Shown one piece after another: positions 7,636 to 19,303 of a stretch of DNA of 64,000 nucleotides (positions are counted from its first letter, which is position 1; each line of letters starts with the position of its first letter). A program made the translations under genes and the position numbers. A model generated the notes under the pieces. The model saw nothing but the letters and a program-made list of their open reading frames with translations. It was not told the DNA's origin and ran no database searches. The stretch covers positions 48,634-112,633 of the forward strand of contig DASVDH010000078.1 of NCBI GenBank assembly GCA_036381195.1, given 5' to 3'. The stretch comes from RSA9 sp036381195 (lineage in GTDB: Bacteria > Gemmatimonadota > Gemmatimonadetes > Longimicrobiales > RSA9).

Positions 7636-9332
7636 CGGCGTGGGGAACGGGCAGCGATGCTGCGGATCGTGAACGTCCCCACGGAGCGCGACGACGGTTC
7701 GACCGGAAAGGCGGCGAGGGCGGCGATGACCCGATCCGGCCCGTATCCGGCCGCGGCGAGGGCCTTCCATGGGTTCTGTTTCGGGGGAACGTCGTAGATG
7801 GAGACGATGTCGACCCGGCCGCCGCCCTCGAGCGCCTGGCGGATGCGGGCGGCGAGGGTGTCCAGTCCCTCCGGCGCAGGATAGCGATCGGCGAGGGAGG
7901 TGACCGAAAGCCTGCGCGTGCGGTCCGGACCGTCGACGAAGAAGAGGAGCTGGTCCACCTCGTCGTAGCCCGGGTAGATCACGAGGTCCGCGCCGGCCAG
8001 GGCGTGCTCGAGGAGCGCGACGCGTTCGGCCCGTGGGTACAGGACGCGGTTTTTCACCATGTCGAGCGCGTTCCAGCCCAGCGTCAGGAGCACGAGGGCG
8101 AGGATCGCCGCAAGCCGACGCCCCCGCAGACGGATTCCCGTCAGCAGGGCCCCCATCGCGATGCCGAGCTGGAAGTAGAACTGGTCGTCCGAGTTGTTCC
8201 AGTAGACCGCGAACGTGAACACCGCGATGCCGATGCCGGCCGCGAGGAGGGGAGCGATCCCCCTCGTTCCGGGCGCGTCCGGATCCGGGGCCACCAGGGA
8301 ATCGCGGAGCGCGAGCACGAGCACGAGAACCCCCGCCAGGCAAAAGGCCAGCGGAGCCAATGACGCGGGCGTCAGCGTCCTGCCATCCCGGATCGCCTCG
8401 ACCACGGGGGCGAGATCGACGATGCTGCTGAGCGAGCCGTACACTGCCCGGGCTGTTGAAACGGTGATCGCGCGGACCGAGAGGTCCGCGCCGTAACCCG
8501 CCGCCAGCAGGCCGGGGGATGCATCGCCACCATAGCTGGTGATCCACGAAACCGGCCCCACCTCTGACGGGCCGACCACGGCCCACGCCGCAATGAGCCC
8601 TGCGAGCGCCGTGAGGACCGCCCCCAGGCCCAGGCCGGCCGCGATCTGGACGACTCGCCGCACCTCGCGCCGCAGGGCGTACCGCATCCCGATGACGCCG
8701 GCAATTGCGAGCGGAATCAGGATGTTCGAGATGTAGGCCAGTGCAGCCGCTCCTCCGACCAGGCCAGCAAACACCGCCAGCATCCAGCTCGGGCGCGCCA
8801 CGTAGGCGACCACCAGCGCTGCCACACCGGCCAGGAACGGCATCTGGAGCATGTGGATCTCATCCGAGATCCAGAGGCGCGAGAACGCCGACCCCAGCGC
8901 AACCCACGCGGTGGCGAGGTTTGCTTCCAGCCGACCGGGGGCCAGGGGGCCGGCGACACGCCAACGAAAGATGCCGAGCGCAGCCGCACCGCACACGATG
9001 CTCAGCCATTTCAGCCGGTCGGGAGCCGGGCGCGCCGAGCCCAGCCCCGCCGTCACCGCCTGCCACCAGCTCCCCACGGGCTCCAGCAGCAGGTGATTCG
9101 GGTTCCACGTCCAGGTGCCGCGGGTGAACGTCGCGCTGTGCGCGAGACCATCCCCGGAAACGAAGCCGATCGGCACGACGCACAGCACCAGAGCCGGTAC
9201 GACGAGCCAGAGCAGCGCGTCTATACGATCGGCTCCGCTTCGTCCGAGCGCTCGGCCGGCAGGCCCAATCGCATGCACGGGCGTGCCCGGCGCGGGGGCA
9301 ATCGCCTGAGGCTTGGAATCAGGGGGCACCAT
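7632..9332 (-). CDS. Polytopic membrane protein, probable GT-C type glycosyltransferase
   Basis: 566 residues. After a 38-residue tail rich in Ala and Pro come about ten membrane segments, starting LLWLVVPALVLCVVPIGFV. A first outer loop follows, GDGLAHSATFTRGTWTW. About 110 C-terminal residues are soluble, with VIYPGYDEVDQLLFFVDG and SIYDVPPKQNPW. The layout suits the GT-C superfamily, but there is no textbook acidic doublet in loop one, so the assignment is tentative. No good ribosome site precedes the ATG. A near-consensus -24/-12 promoter sits about 40 bases upstream. It overlaps the downstream truncated gene by four bases. Confidence 0.7.
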   Translation of the reverse strand: MVPPDSKPQAIAPAPGTPVHAIGPAGRALGRSGADRIDALLWLVVPALVLCVVPIGFVSGDGLAHSATFTRGTWTWNPNHLLLEPVGSWWQAVTAGLGSARPAPDRLKWLSIVCGAAALGIFRWRVAGPLAPGRLEANLATAWVALGSAFSRLWISDEIHMLQMPFLAGVAALVVAYVARPSWMLAVFAGLVGGAAALAYISNILIPLAIAGVIGMRYALRREVRRVVQIAAGLGLGAVLTALAGLIAAWAVVGPSEVGPVSWITSYGGDASPGLLAAGYGADLSVRAITVSTARAVYGSLSSIVDLAPVVEAIRDGRTLTPASLAPLAFCLAGVLVLVLALRDSLVAPDPDAPGTRGIAPLLAAGIGIAVFTFAVYWNNSDDQFYFQLGIAMGALLTGIRLRGRRLAAILALVLLTLGWNALDMVKNRVLYPRAERVALLEHALAGADLVIYPGYDEVDQLLFFVDGPDRTRRLSVTSLADRYPAPEGLDTLAARIRQALEGGGRVDIVSIYDVPPKQNPWKALAAAGYGPDRVIAALAAFPVEPSSRSVGTFTIRSIAARSPRR

Positions 9333-9373
9333 TGCGTTGGGGCAATCGGGTCTTGAGGCAGGGCCGCTGGGCG

Positions 9374-9391
9374 TTGCAAGAACGGGGCCAA
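9374..9391 (-). promoter_or_regulatory. Sigma-54 type -24/-12 promoter
   Basis: On the minus strand it reads TTGGCCC-CGTTC-TTGCAA. Only one base of TGGCAC differs, both invariant doublets are present and TTGCA is perfect. It lies in the 111-base gap between two membrane-protein genes. Start of transcription would be near 9364, about 30 bases before the ATG at 9332. Confidence 0.6.
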
Positions 9392-9443
9392 CCGACGACG
9401 GCCCGGCTATGGCGGGGCTTCGGGCCGGAGCCCCCTCTTGCCG

Positions 9444-10955
9444 TTACGGCGGAAGCGGCTCCGATTCCCGGCCAGGAACAACCCGGTACAGCGTGACCTC
9501 GCCTTTGTGCGCCACGGGCTCGGCGTGTTCCATGATCAGCGCGCTCGCCCGTGGATCATCTCCCGCTTCTACGATGAACTCGTACTGGGCGAGAATGCGG
9601 TCCCAAGCGAGCGGGCTGTATTGCCTCGTGCCCCAGTCGTCGCCCGGATGGTAGAGGCGATCCGGCACCCAGAAATGGAGGAGCTGCTGCCCGTTCCCGT
9701 TACCGGAGAAGAGGTTGGGAGCACGACCCTGCCGCTTGATCGTATGCCAGTGAGCGAAGTGGCGGTAAGCCGGGATTCGGCCGTGCCGGCGCTGATCCGA
9801 GACCAGCGGTAGCACGTTCGACCGGGCGGGGAGCAAGTCCAGTACGGCAGCCATGTCCGCCAGCTCCCGATCGATGACGACGGCGCGATGCCCTATGACG
9901 GCAGCGTGCACCAGGCATCCGAGAAACGGCAGCAACAAGAAGACGCGCCTCGGCGGCGACTCGCGAGCAGGACAGCAGAAGATCAGGAGCAGGCCGGGAA
10001 GGAGGAAGCGGACATCGACATCCTCCGCGCCCATGAACGTCGCCGGAAACACCAGATAGGCGATAAAAAGGCCGGCCGTAGCGAGCGCGAGGGAATCCCG
10101 CTTCCGCTGGAAGCGGTGCCAGACGCCAAACAGGAGGACTGACGCGAAATAGGTGCCTGCCATGAGCGCGGCCTGCGCGGGCGAAAAGGAGTAGAACGGC
10201 GCGAACACGTGGGTCGCCTTGCTCAAGGCGCCGCGCATCTCGGTCGTGTACGCGGGCAAGGGAGCGCCTGGCGCGTAAGCTTTGGCAGCCAACCACGCGC
10301 TGCCGACCGCCAGCGTGACCGCCACTGTCGCCCAGGTCCGTTGGTCGCGGATCGCTCGCCGGACGTGGAGCTCCCCCGAGCCGAGGTGGAGCGCTGTATC
10401 CGTCCACGCCACGATCAGGGCGACGGCGGCGGCGGAGAGGTGCACGAAGTAGAGCGCCAGGGCGCCTACCGCCAGCAAGAGGCCGGCTGCGGCCGATGGG
10501 TGCGTGCGGTATCGCCACCATCCCGCGATCCACAGCATGGCCAGACCAACGCCCACGGCATAGCTGACGAATCCGATGAGGAAGAACCAGTTGAACGCGA
10601 GCAGCGCTCCGATCAGGGCCCACCCGCGTGCGGCCGGCGCCTTGGCCCGGAGGAGCAAGTACATGGCGACAGGGGTGAGATTCACGGCCACGAGAGACAG
10701 CACTCGTTGCGCAGCGAGCGGCGGCATCAGCCCGACCAGGATCGCGCCCACTGCATCCATGCCCAGATAGGCGGTGGGAACGAATCGGAACTCGGCAGGA
10801 AACGGTGGCGGTTCTCCTCCCCAGATCTGCGCCAGCAGGACGTATCGGGCCAGGTGGTTGGTCGCATCCGTGTACGGGAAGTACTGCACCGTCAGCACGA
10901 CGGCGGTGTTGGCCGCGATGGCGATTCCCAGGAGCAGCGCCTCCCGGGAAAGCAT
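9444..10955 (-). CDS. Polytopic membrane protein of polysaccharide locus
   Basis: 503 residues from the ATG at 10955 (MLSREALLLGIAIAANTAVV); the frame stays open to 11000. Roughly eleven hydrophobic segments are visible, with an early loop QYFPYTDATNHLARY and a soluble C-terminal part of about 110 residues (LPLVSDQRRHGRIP, LFSGNGNGQQLL). Size and topology resemble GT-C or O-antigen-ligase-like proteins, but I recognise no diagnostic motif. Position and strand tie it to the neighbouring transferases, so a role in polysaccharide assembly is inferred from context only. Confidence 0.65.
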   Translation of the reverse strand: MLSREALLLGIAIAANTAVVLTVQYFPYTDATNHLARYVLLAQIWGGEPPPFPAEFRFVPTAYLGMDAVGAILVGLMPPLAAQRVLSLVAVNLTPVAMYLLLRAKAPAARGWALIGALLAFNWFFLIGFVSYAVGVGLAMLWIAGWWRYRTHPSAAAGLLLAVGALALYFVHLSAAAVALIVAWTDTALHLGSGELHVRRAIRDQRTWATVAVTLAVGSAWLAAKAYAPGAPLPAYTTEMRGALSKATHVFAPFYSFSPAQAALMAGTYFASVLLFGVWHRFQRKRDSLALATAGLFIAYLVFPATFMGAEDVDVRFLLPGLLLIFCCPARESPPRRVFLLLPFLGCLVHAAVIGHRAVVIDRELADMAAVLDLLPARSNVLPLVSDQRRHGRIPAYRHFAHWHTIKRQGRAPNLFSGNGNGQQLLHFWVPDRLYHPGDDWGTRQYSPLAWDRILAQYEFIVEAGDDPRASALIMEHAEPVAHKGEVTLYRVVPGRESEPLPP

Positions 10956-11299
10956 GCGGTGTCGGCCCCCATCCGCTCTCGTCGAGTTCCAGGATGGCAT
11001 GGCGTCGCTCCTGATGTCCCCGTGCTAGCGGCCGGGACTCCTCGCGCATCCTCGAGGCGGGAGGGGAGGGGGATACGCTCAACAGCCCAAGAGGGCGAGG
11101 CCGCCACTCGAGCCCAGCGGACGGAGTGAACCGCCCTCAACCGGAGGAGCGCCGTCGCCGGATCCGCGCCGCCCAAGATATGGCCAGCGATCGGGGCTGT
11201 CGAGGCAATCCTGAGCAGTCCGTGATCCGCTGGATGCCTTCTCGCAGGCCGGGAGACGCCACGCGCTCGGCGCGGGCGAAGTGGGATGCACACAGAAAC
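10956..11299 (-). other. Intergenic stretch, no gene seen
   Basis: 344 bases between the membrane protein start and the terminator of the Big_2 gene. I found no frame with protein-like composition and no -24/-12 site upstream of 10955. A promoter for the membrane protein probably lies here but is not recognisable. Confidence 0.4.
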
Positions 11300-11331
11300 G
11301 GGGCCAGCCGCACATGTCGGCGGCTGGCCCC
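11300..11331 (-). terminator. Strong hairpin terminator after Big_2 gene
   Basis: A perfect 12-base stem (GGGGCCAGCCGC paired with GCGGCTGGCCCC) encloses an 8-base loop, 40 bases past the stop at 11372. On the transcribed (minus) side it is followed by GTTTCTGTG, a weak T tract, so it could be an intrinsic terminator or a 3' stabilising hairpin. Confidence 0.7.
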
Positions 11332-11371
11332 ACGAAACCCGCGATTGAAAGCAGGGGTCGGAGGGCCCGGG

Positions 11372-14300
11372 TCAGTCCGGGGTCCAGATCACGATGTCCC
11401 AGATATACTCGACCTGGTCCATCCGCGGCGAATTGAAGACGGACGGCAGTGCAAATCCGCGGAAGCCCTGCACGTCCATCGCCGCGGTCGTGTCCATGAT
11501 CTTGGTGCCGTTGACCCACGCCACGATGCGCCCGTCGCTTCGGCCCGGAGCCGTCGCGGCCTGGTAATACACGGTGATCGTCAGGTCCTCCGCGATGTGG
11601 TCCTCCGGGAACCAGTTTGCGTACCTCGCCACCCCCTCGGTATCCAGGCGCACGCTGAACCGCGACGGCGCCGGACCGCCCCAGATCACGTCGGTTCTGC
11701 CGTCGTTCCCGGCATCACCACCCGTCGACGGGTCACCCCGGCCCATGATCGTCATCTTGCGCCCCGCGTTCCCGCCCGTACCGCAGTTCGGGTTCGTGAT
11801 CGCGAATTCGTTCACCGCGCCGAAGGAGGTGTTCGTATCGGCGGGGTGGCGGCCCATTCGCATCTTCCATTGCATGTAGATGCGCCTGGGGGAGCTGCCC
11901 TGCTGCTCGCCTGCGAAGACGTGCGCGATCTTGTGCGTTTGCTCGGAACAGGTCCCGCCCCAGCCCCGCCATTCGATGCGATAGGCGTTCGTGCCCCGGC
12001 CATTGAAATTGCGACTGAACTTGATGCCGGACGTGTACTCGAGGCCAGCGATCGCTTGCTGGAGCGACGTAGCGCTCTGGAGCGATGCCCGCGTATCGAA
12101 CAGGATGCGGTCACCCTGTCCTGGCTGCGGATCCCCGCCCTGAGAGGGCCGCGTCACGGTAATGGTCGCACTCCCGCTCTTCCCCTCGCTCCTGGCGGTG
12201 ATCGTGGCAGTCCCTTCCCCCACGCCCCGGACGAGCCCGCCGGACGTCACCGTGGCCACGCCGGTGTTGGAGCTGGACCACTCCACGGCGCGGCCGTTGA
12301 GCGTGTTCCCGCTCTCGTCCTTCAGCGTCGCCGTGAGCTGGAGCGTGCCGTCGACCGGGATCGTCCCGGAGGACGGCGAGACCGTGACCGTGGCCACGGG
12401 CGCCGGCCCGCTTCCGCCGCCGCCGGAGCCGCCGCCGCAGCCGATCCGCTGTGTGCTGACGACCAGGTTATCGAAGTAGCGCTCCTGTTGCCGCGGCGCT
12501 CCGTTGTTCCAGTAGTTTTCCAGGAACAGGGCGTTGATCCCGTAGGCGCTGTAATTGCCCACCCAGTTCAGGTTCGTCGCGCGTGCCTCGAGCTGCCCGT
12601 CGATCCACAGCTCGAACACCCCGTTGCTCTGCCCGGGGTCGTTCACCCGCACGTGGGATTCGATGCAGTGCCATTCTCCGACATGCGCGGCGTCGAAGAT
12701 CGGCGTGCTGCTCGTCTGCGCGCCCAGCCAGCGCAGGTTGCCGAAGTCGTTGTACCCGGTCGTGCGGACGTTGCCCTGCTCGTCCGTGCCCGATGCAGGA
12801 TCGAGCACCAGGTAGTTGTTCCCGCTGCCGCCGCTCCAGACGTGGGCGATGAGCGCCTCCGACCAGTCCTCGCGCGCGAAGATGATCGCACGGGCCAGCT
12901 TGTCCCCGCCGCCTCCGCTCCAGTCGGGCGCGTTGCGGAGGTAGACCCGCCAGTAGATGTCCCGATAGTTGGCGGTGCCGGCATCGACCGGCCGCATGTA
13001 GGACGACGGTGTCTTTCCGAATGCGAGCTTCAGGTTCCCCGCGTTGACCTGGCCGGCGCTGAACCGGGCCCGCATCCCCCCCGAACCATCGATCCCCACG
13101 CCCGCCGCGCGCACGAAGGCGCCGCCGCGCTCGTCGTACTCGAAGTACTGGCTGAGGCGGTCCTGATCGAAGTCGTCGCACCAGATCCAGCCGTCGCCCG
13201 GTTGGGAGCACTCGTTGACGAGGCTCGCGCTGCCGCCGCCTCCACCGCCGCCACCACCACCGCTCACCGTGATGTGCGCTTCCGCGCTCTGGTCCCCGCT
13301 CTCGGCCCTGATGGTCGCCTCGCCGGGGGCGACCCCCCGCACCAGGCCGGTTTCGTCAACCGCGGCGATGGCTTCGTCGGAAGACCTCCAGGCGATCTCC
13401 GCCCCCGGGATGGGGTTGCCGTTGGCATCGGCCGCGGTGGCGGTCAGTTGGAGGGTCTCGCCGACGCCGACCGTGCCCGTATCGCGGTCGAGCGACAACG
13501 AGGCCACGACCTGCCGCACCTCGATGCCGGCGGTGTCCGCCTCGCCACAGCAGACGGCCGTGGCGACGATCAGTGCGGTCCCGACGGCTTTGGCCGTGAC
13601 TCTGCCCATGGTGTCCACCGTTGCAATGTGTGAATCAAGGGAGGTCCACACGATCCGGACGCCGGACACGACCGAGCCGTCTGCCGTGTAGGCGGTGGCT
13701 CCAAGTTGCAATGTAGCGCCGATGGCGTCCAGGGTGCCCGTGTGGGGTGTGATCTCGACTCGCGCGACCGCCGCCTCCTGCCGGACCGCGACGGTCACGG
13801 TGTCCGCAATGTCTCCGGCCGACGCGACGATCTTCGCGTCCCCGCTCTGATGGGCCGTGGCGAGGCCGCTCTCGTCGATCGAGACGACGGCCGGCGCCAG
13901 GGAAGCCCAGCTCACCGCGACGTCGGGGATCTCGTGCCCGTTGCGGTCCCGGGCGATCGCCACGAAACGGAGCGTGTCGCCGAGCTCCACGACCACCTCT
14001 TCCGGGGGCTCGCCGTCCGGAGACGTGCCCGCCGGGAGCGCCGACAGGGAGGCGACCTTCTGGCGGACGGTGATGGTCGCGGTGTCCGCGAGAGAGCTCA
14101 CGGATGCCTCGATCCGGGCTGTTCCGACCGCTTCCGCCCGGACCAGACCGTCCGGGCTGACGGTCGCGATCTCCGGGTCGAGACTGCGCCACGAGATCTT
14201 CGCTCGTGGGCTCAAGAGTCCGTCCGCCGTCTCGAGTTCCGCCGAGAGACGGATCGTATCCCCCAACGCCTCCAGCTCGGCCGTGCTCGGTTCGAGCACG

Positions 14301-14407
14301 ATCCGGAAGGCATCCGGATTCGACTCGATCAGATCTCCGAACTCGCAGGCGGAAGCCACGACCAGACCAACCGCCATCAGAAAGATCCCGGTCCCGCGCC
14401 TGAGCAT
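11372..14407 (-). CDS. Large secreted lipoprotein with Big_2 repeats and two lectin/lyase-like domains
   Basis: 1011 residues from the ATG at 14407, chosen because it yields a lipoprotein signal peptide ending VVASAC. At least four Ig-like Big_2 repeats (typical tail 'ATVSPDGLVRAEAVGTA') cover about the first 400 residues. A polyglycine hinge then leads to a beta-rich domain with WCDDFDQDRLSQYF, WRVYLR and the ligand-like FELWIDGQLEA. Another Big_2 repeat follows, then a second beta-rich domain with IYMQWKMRMG and IVAWVNGTKIMD. Both resemble concanavalin-like or polysaccharide-lyase jelly rolls, but no catalytic set is visible. It probably sits on the cell surface and binds the polysaccharide made by this locus. 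A good -24/-12 promoter and a strong terminator make it a single-gene unit. Confidence 0.8.
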   Translation of the reverse strand: MLRRGTGIFLMAVGLVVASACEFGDLIESNPDAFRIVLEPSTAELEALGDTIRLSAELETADGLLSPRAKISWRSLDPEIATVSPDGLVRAEAVGTARIEASVSSLADTATITVRQKVASLSALPAGTSPDGEPPEEVVVELGDTLRFVAIARDRNGHEIPDVAVSWASLAPAVVSIDESGLATAHQSGDAKIVASAGDIADTVTVAVRQEAAVARVEITPHTGTLDAIGATLQLGATAYTADGSVVSGVRIVWTSLDSHIATVDTMGRVTAKAVGTALIVATAVCCGEADTAGIEVRQVVASLSLDRDTGTVGVGETLQLTATAADANGNPIPGAEIAWRSSDEAIAAVDETGLVRGVAPGEATIRAESGDQSAEAHITVSGGGGGGGGGGSASLVNECSQPGDGWIWCDDFDQDRLSQYFEYDERGGAFVRAAGVGIDGSGGMRARFSAGQVNAGNLKLAFGKTPSSYMRPVDAGTANYRDIYWRVYLRNAPDWSGGGGDKLARAIIFAREDWSEALIAHVWSGGSGNNYLVLDPASGTDEQGNVRTTGYNDFGNLRWLGAQTSSTPIFDAAHVGEWHCIESHVRVNDPGQSNGVFELWIDGQLEARATNLNWVGNYSAYGINALFLENYWNNGAPRQQERYFDNLVVSTQRIGCGGGSGGGGSGPAPVATVTVSPSSGTIPVDGTLQLTATLKDESGNTLNGRAVEWSSSNTGVATVTSGGLVRGVGEGTATITARSEGKSGSATITVTRPSQGGDPQPGQGDRILFDTRASLQSATSLQQAIAGLEYTSGIKFSRNFNGRGTNAYRIEWRGWGGTCSEQTHKIAHVFAGEQQGSSPRRIYMQWKMRMGRHPADTNTSFGAVNEFAITNPNCGTGGNAGRKMTIMGRGDPSTGGDAGNDGRTDVIWGGPAPSRFSVRLDTEGVARYANWFPEDHIAEDLTITVYYQAATAPGRSDGRIVAWVNGTKIMDTTAAMDVQGFRGFALPSVFNSPRMDQVEYIWDIVIWTPD

Positions 14408-14617
14408 GCAGCTGCCTCGTTCGTCGCGATTGAACCAAAGACCACCGAGCGTGAATCCCCCGGAGGGCAAATCTCCGGATCACCGGCGGCCAAGCGGGCG
14501 TGGCGGGCGGGGAGCCCGCTGTAGCCCTCGACTCTGCGCTCCCGTCTTTCCGCGGGTTTGCTCTGAGCAACGACGATGGTGGGCTTTGGTCTTGTTCGCG
14601 GCTCGGTCGCCCGGAGC

Positions 14618-14633
14618 GGCAACAGCGGTGCCC
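14618..14633 (-). promoter_or_regulatory. Near-perfect sigma-54 -24/-12 promoter
   Basis: On the minus strand it reads GGGCAC-CGCTG-TTGCC against TGGCAC-N5-TTGCW. It is the best match in the locus, with GGCAC and TTGC both intact. Transcription would begin near 14607, leaving a 200-base leader to the Big_2 lipoprotein at 14407. Confidence 0.6.
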
Positions 14634-15198
14634 GGCGCGGCACGGACCCGTGCCGCGCCGCCCAAGCGCTTGGATTTTCGGGAGATCACGGCTCGCCGCG
14701 GCTCGACGGAGTGGCGGAACGACCCGGCCGCCGCCGGGACTTCATTGCCGGCCGACGTGCATTCTTTTCAGCGGCGGGCCGCGGGCGTGCCTTGCTGGTC
14801 GCGGCTAGCGAGAGTCGGCAGAGGACTCATCGCCACGATTGGAATCGAAATCGTCGTGTAATGATAAGCGATCGCCGCCCAATAGCCGGCCGGAGGCAGT
14901 TCGGGAGTGACTGTATCGCTATTCTGCCGGCTTGCGGGTCGTCGTGGCCCACGTCCACCGAGAAGCCCGGCAAACCGGATCCCGGGCGCGGCCGCGACGC
15001 CAGACCGGGAAGACAGCGACGGGTCCGAGCAGCAGGCCGTGGCCGACATCGGGGTGGCGGAGCCCGTCGCGGCCCCGCGTCAGCGTGGGCTGCCGGAAGC
15101 GGAGCGGGAAGGTCGCGGCGGCTGTGCGATGGCCGGCCGCGTGGTACCGGCGCCGTCGCCGGGGTGCGCCCGGCGGCGGAGCGCCTCGAGGGGTCACA
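14634..15198. other. Intergenic stretch, no gene seen
   Basis: About 565 bases between the Big_2 promoter and the sugar transferase stop. Frames on both strands are low-complexity Arg/Gly/Pro translations. There is an AT-richer patch near 14845-14870, and activator-binding sites for the sigma-54 promoter could lie here, but I cannot define one. Confidence 0.4.
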
Positions 15199-15972
15199 TC
15201 ACCACGCGCCCAACCTGAACGCGATGACGGGGAGGGTGCGGAGCATGATCTTGAGGTCCTCGAGGGCGGACCTGCGCTGGATGTATTCGAGGTCGTACTG
15301 GAGCTTGCGGCGCACGTCGTCGATGGAGCTGTCGTAGTGATGGTTGATCTGGGCCCAACCCGTGATGCCCGGGAGCACGTGCTGCCGGTCGGAGTACCGC
15401 TCGATCTGGTCGCGGAGCCGCATGAAGATGGCGGGCTGCTCGGGACGCGGCCCCACGATGTTCATGTCGCCCTTGAGGACGTTGATGAGCTGGGGCAGCT
15501 CATCCAGGCGGTAGGCGCGCAGGATGCGCCCGATCCTCGTGACGCGGGGGTCGTCGGGCGCGGCCCAGACGGCGCCGGCACGATCCGCGTCGGGGACCAT
15601 CGTGCGGAACTTGTAGAGCTTGAAGAGCCGCCCGCCGTAGTCCACGACGCGGCGGTGTCCGCCGGGCGAGCGTTTGCCGCGCCGGCGGTCGATGCCGACC
15701 CGGATCTGGGTGAAGAAGACGGGTCCTGGGGAGGTGAGCTTGATCGCGATGGCGATGACGAGCATCAGCGGCGCCGCCAGGAGGAGGCCGATGGCCGCGA
15801 CCGAGAGGTTGAGCAGCCGGAGGGACCAGGAGTCCCGTGCCGGGATGTGTCGAACGACCGCGGTGGTGTCCAGGCCGTGCAGGTCCGGGGCGGTGCCATG
15901 CGCGTAGCGGCCATCGACGGGGCGCGGCCGCACGCGGAGTTGTCGTACGCTGGCGATGCTCTTGGATGTCAT
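15199..15972 (-). CDS. Initiating sugar-1-phosphate transferase (undecaprenyl-phosphate)
   Basis: 257 residues of the bacterial sugar transferase family (WcaJ/EpsL/RfbP C-terminal module). It moves a sugar-1-phosphate from a nucleotide sugar to undecaprenyl phosphate, the first committed step of polysaccharide synthesis. I chose the ATG at 15972; the open frame upstream is Pro/Arg-rich noise. One re-entrant hydrophobic segment (LLNLSVAAIGLLLAAPLMLV) is followed by the conserved core: TSPGPVFF, LYKFRTM, RLDELPQLINVLKGDMN, VGPRPE and LPGITGWAQI. It lacks the N-terminal multi-pass domain of WcaJ, so it is the short form. Confidence 0.92.
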   Translation of the reverse strand: MTSKSIASVRQLRVRPRPVDGRYAHGTAPDLHGLDTTAVVRHIPARDSWSLRLLNLSVAAIGLLLAAPLMLVIAIAIKLTSPGPVFFTQIRVGIDRRRGKRSPGGHRRVVDYGGRLFKLYKFRTMVPDADRAGAVWAAPDDPRVTRIGRILRAYRLDELPQLINVLKGDMNIVGPRPEQPAIFMRLRDQIERYSDRQHVLPGITGWAQINHHYDSSIDDVRRKLQYDLEYIQRRSALEDLKIMLRTLPVIAFRLGAW

Positions 15973-16051
15973 GCGCTTCTCTGCGTGCTGATCGGGGTGC
16001 GATACCTCGCATAGGGCCCAACCGGGCGAGGGTGGGCGGGCGGGAAGCAGG

Positions 16052-16067
16052 TGCAACGGTCGTGCGC
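16052..16067 (-). promoter_or_regulatory. Weak sigma-54 promoter candidate
   Basis: On the minus strand it reads GCGCAC-GACCG-TTGCA. GCAC, spacing and TTGCA are perfect, but the first G of the -24 doublet is C. The predicted start near 16042 is 70 bases upstream of the sugar transferase ATG. Confidence 0.35.
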
Positions 16068-16229
16068 GTGGCGGGAGGGGTGGAGCTGCGGTCGTAAGTC
16101 GCTCTGTTGCCGCTAGTTGCGATCGTGAGGGTGGTTGGCGCCGGGGCGGCGGTCTTGTGGCGGGGTGGCGACTTCTGTGGGCGGGGCGCCACACGGGGTG
16201 TGGCGGCGGGAGGGGGCGGGCGCCCTGGG

Positions 16230-17347
16230 TCAGACGAGGGCCGCGGGGGGCAGGTGGAGCTCGAAGAAGAACCGTGTCCCCCACCCTCGCCGGGTTTCGA
16301 AGCGGAGCTCGGAATCCATCGCCGCGAGGAGCTTGCGGCAGATGGCGAGGCCGAGGCCGGTGCCGGAGAAGCGCCAGCCGCTCGCGCGGTGGCGGTCCGG
16401 GCGGAAGGGTTGGTAGAGCGAGGCGACGACGTCGGGGTCGATGCCGTTGCCGGTGTCGCGGACGGAGAACTCGACGCGAGAGGCGGCGCAGGGGTGGGCG
16501 ACGATCTCGATGAACCCCTCGTCGGTGAACTTGAGCGCGTTGCTCGTGAGGTTGAGGAGGACGCGGCTGAGGGCGACGGGGTAGCCGAGGCGCCGGTCCG
16601 CGTCCGGGGGCAGGAGGCGGATGGTGAGCCCTTTTTCCTCTGCCATGGGCTGGACGATGTCGGCGACGGACTGCAGGATCTCCGTGACGGAGAACGGAGA
16701 GGGCTCCGTCTCGGTGAGGCGATCGCCGCTGCGGGCGAGCTCGATGACGTCGCTGGCGACGGAGATCAGGCCGAGGGCGGCGCTGTAGATGATGCCGAGC
16801 TGGCGCCGCTGGGTATCGCTCACGGGTCCGCTCCGGCCTCGCCGCAGGGTTTCAGCGAGGAAGAGGATGGAGGTCAGGGGGGACCGGAGGTCGTGCGCGA
16901 GCTCGATGGCGAGCTCCAGGCCGTCCGGGCGCAGCAGGCGCATGGCGAAGGAGTCGGCATCCACCGGCTCTGGCTCGGTGGATCCGCGCAGCCGCTCGAG
17001 GTTCTGGAGCGTGCGCAGCATCTCGGGGGTCGGGGGCGACACGGGCGCACGCGCCCACTCCAGCAGCAGCTCGGCCCTGAAGCGGTCGAGGATGGGCGGC
17101 GGGAGGAGGGGGCCGGCGCTGTCCTGCGCGAGGCGCGGGGCGTCTGGCGCGTCGGACTCGATCGCGCGGGCGAGAGCGATGAGCTCCCGGATGGGGAGTT
17201 CGCCGTGGCCGCCGCGCGAGGGGTCGGCGGACTCCTCGGCGATGCGGCGGACGGCGGCCCGCAGGGCCGGGGAACGGATGGTTTCGAGCGAGCAGGAGTC
17301 GGCGGCAGCGGCGTCGCGCGATGGTCGTCGTTCGAGCTCGGGCAGGC

Positions 17348-17351
<4 letters not shown>
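16230..17351 (-). CDS. Soluble sensor histidine kinase
   Basis: 373 residues without membrane segments, so it acts in the cytoplasm. Residues 1-140 are a helical N-terminal region I do not recognise, probably the sensing part. The HisKA H-box is ELAHDLRSPLTS with phospho-acceptor His153. The HATPase domain follows with N-box LLNLTSNALKF, G1 DTGNGID and G2 GTGLGLAI. Its ATG overlaps the stop of the sigma-54 regulator gene by four bases (ATGA), so the two are translationally coupled and almost certainly cognate. The signal is unknown. Confidence 0.93.
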
Positions 17352-18898
<1,547 letters not shown>

Positions 18899-19303
18899 GG
18901 GGGGACTACCTCCGTCGAACGATACAAGATTGGATCGTGGCGCGGGCCGGAGTCGGGGCGAGTCCGAAGCCGTCCGGCGGGGCGGCGGCCGTCCGCGACC
19001 GACTCGGTCGCAGGTCTATCGGGCCGGGCCGGCGCATCATTGGGGAACGGCGGCTGGTGCCGCTTCTCGCCGTGAGCGCCCTGGCGGCGCGCGACGCACG
19101 ACGCGGAGCGGACGTGCGGGGCGTTGCCGGCACCGGGATCGCGAGCCAGGGGACGACCGCTCGAGCCGACACTCGTGAGTTCCTTGGCTGCGCTGCCGAC
19201 CCGGGAGCGAGTGATGAAGGCCATGGCAGCGTCCATGGACGGACTCCACACCATCGGCAACGCTGGCCGATGCGGCCGGCAGAGCGGTCGCGGCGGCCTC
19301 AAG

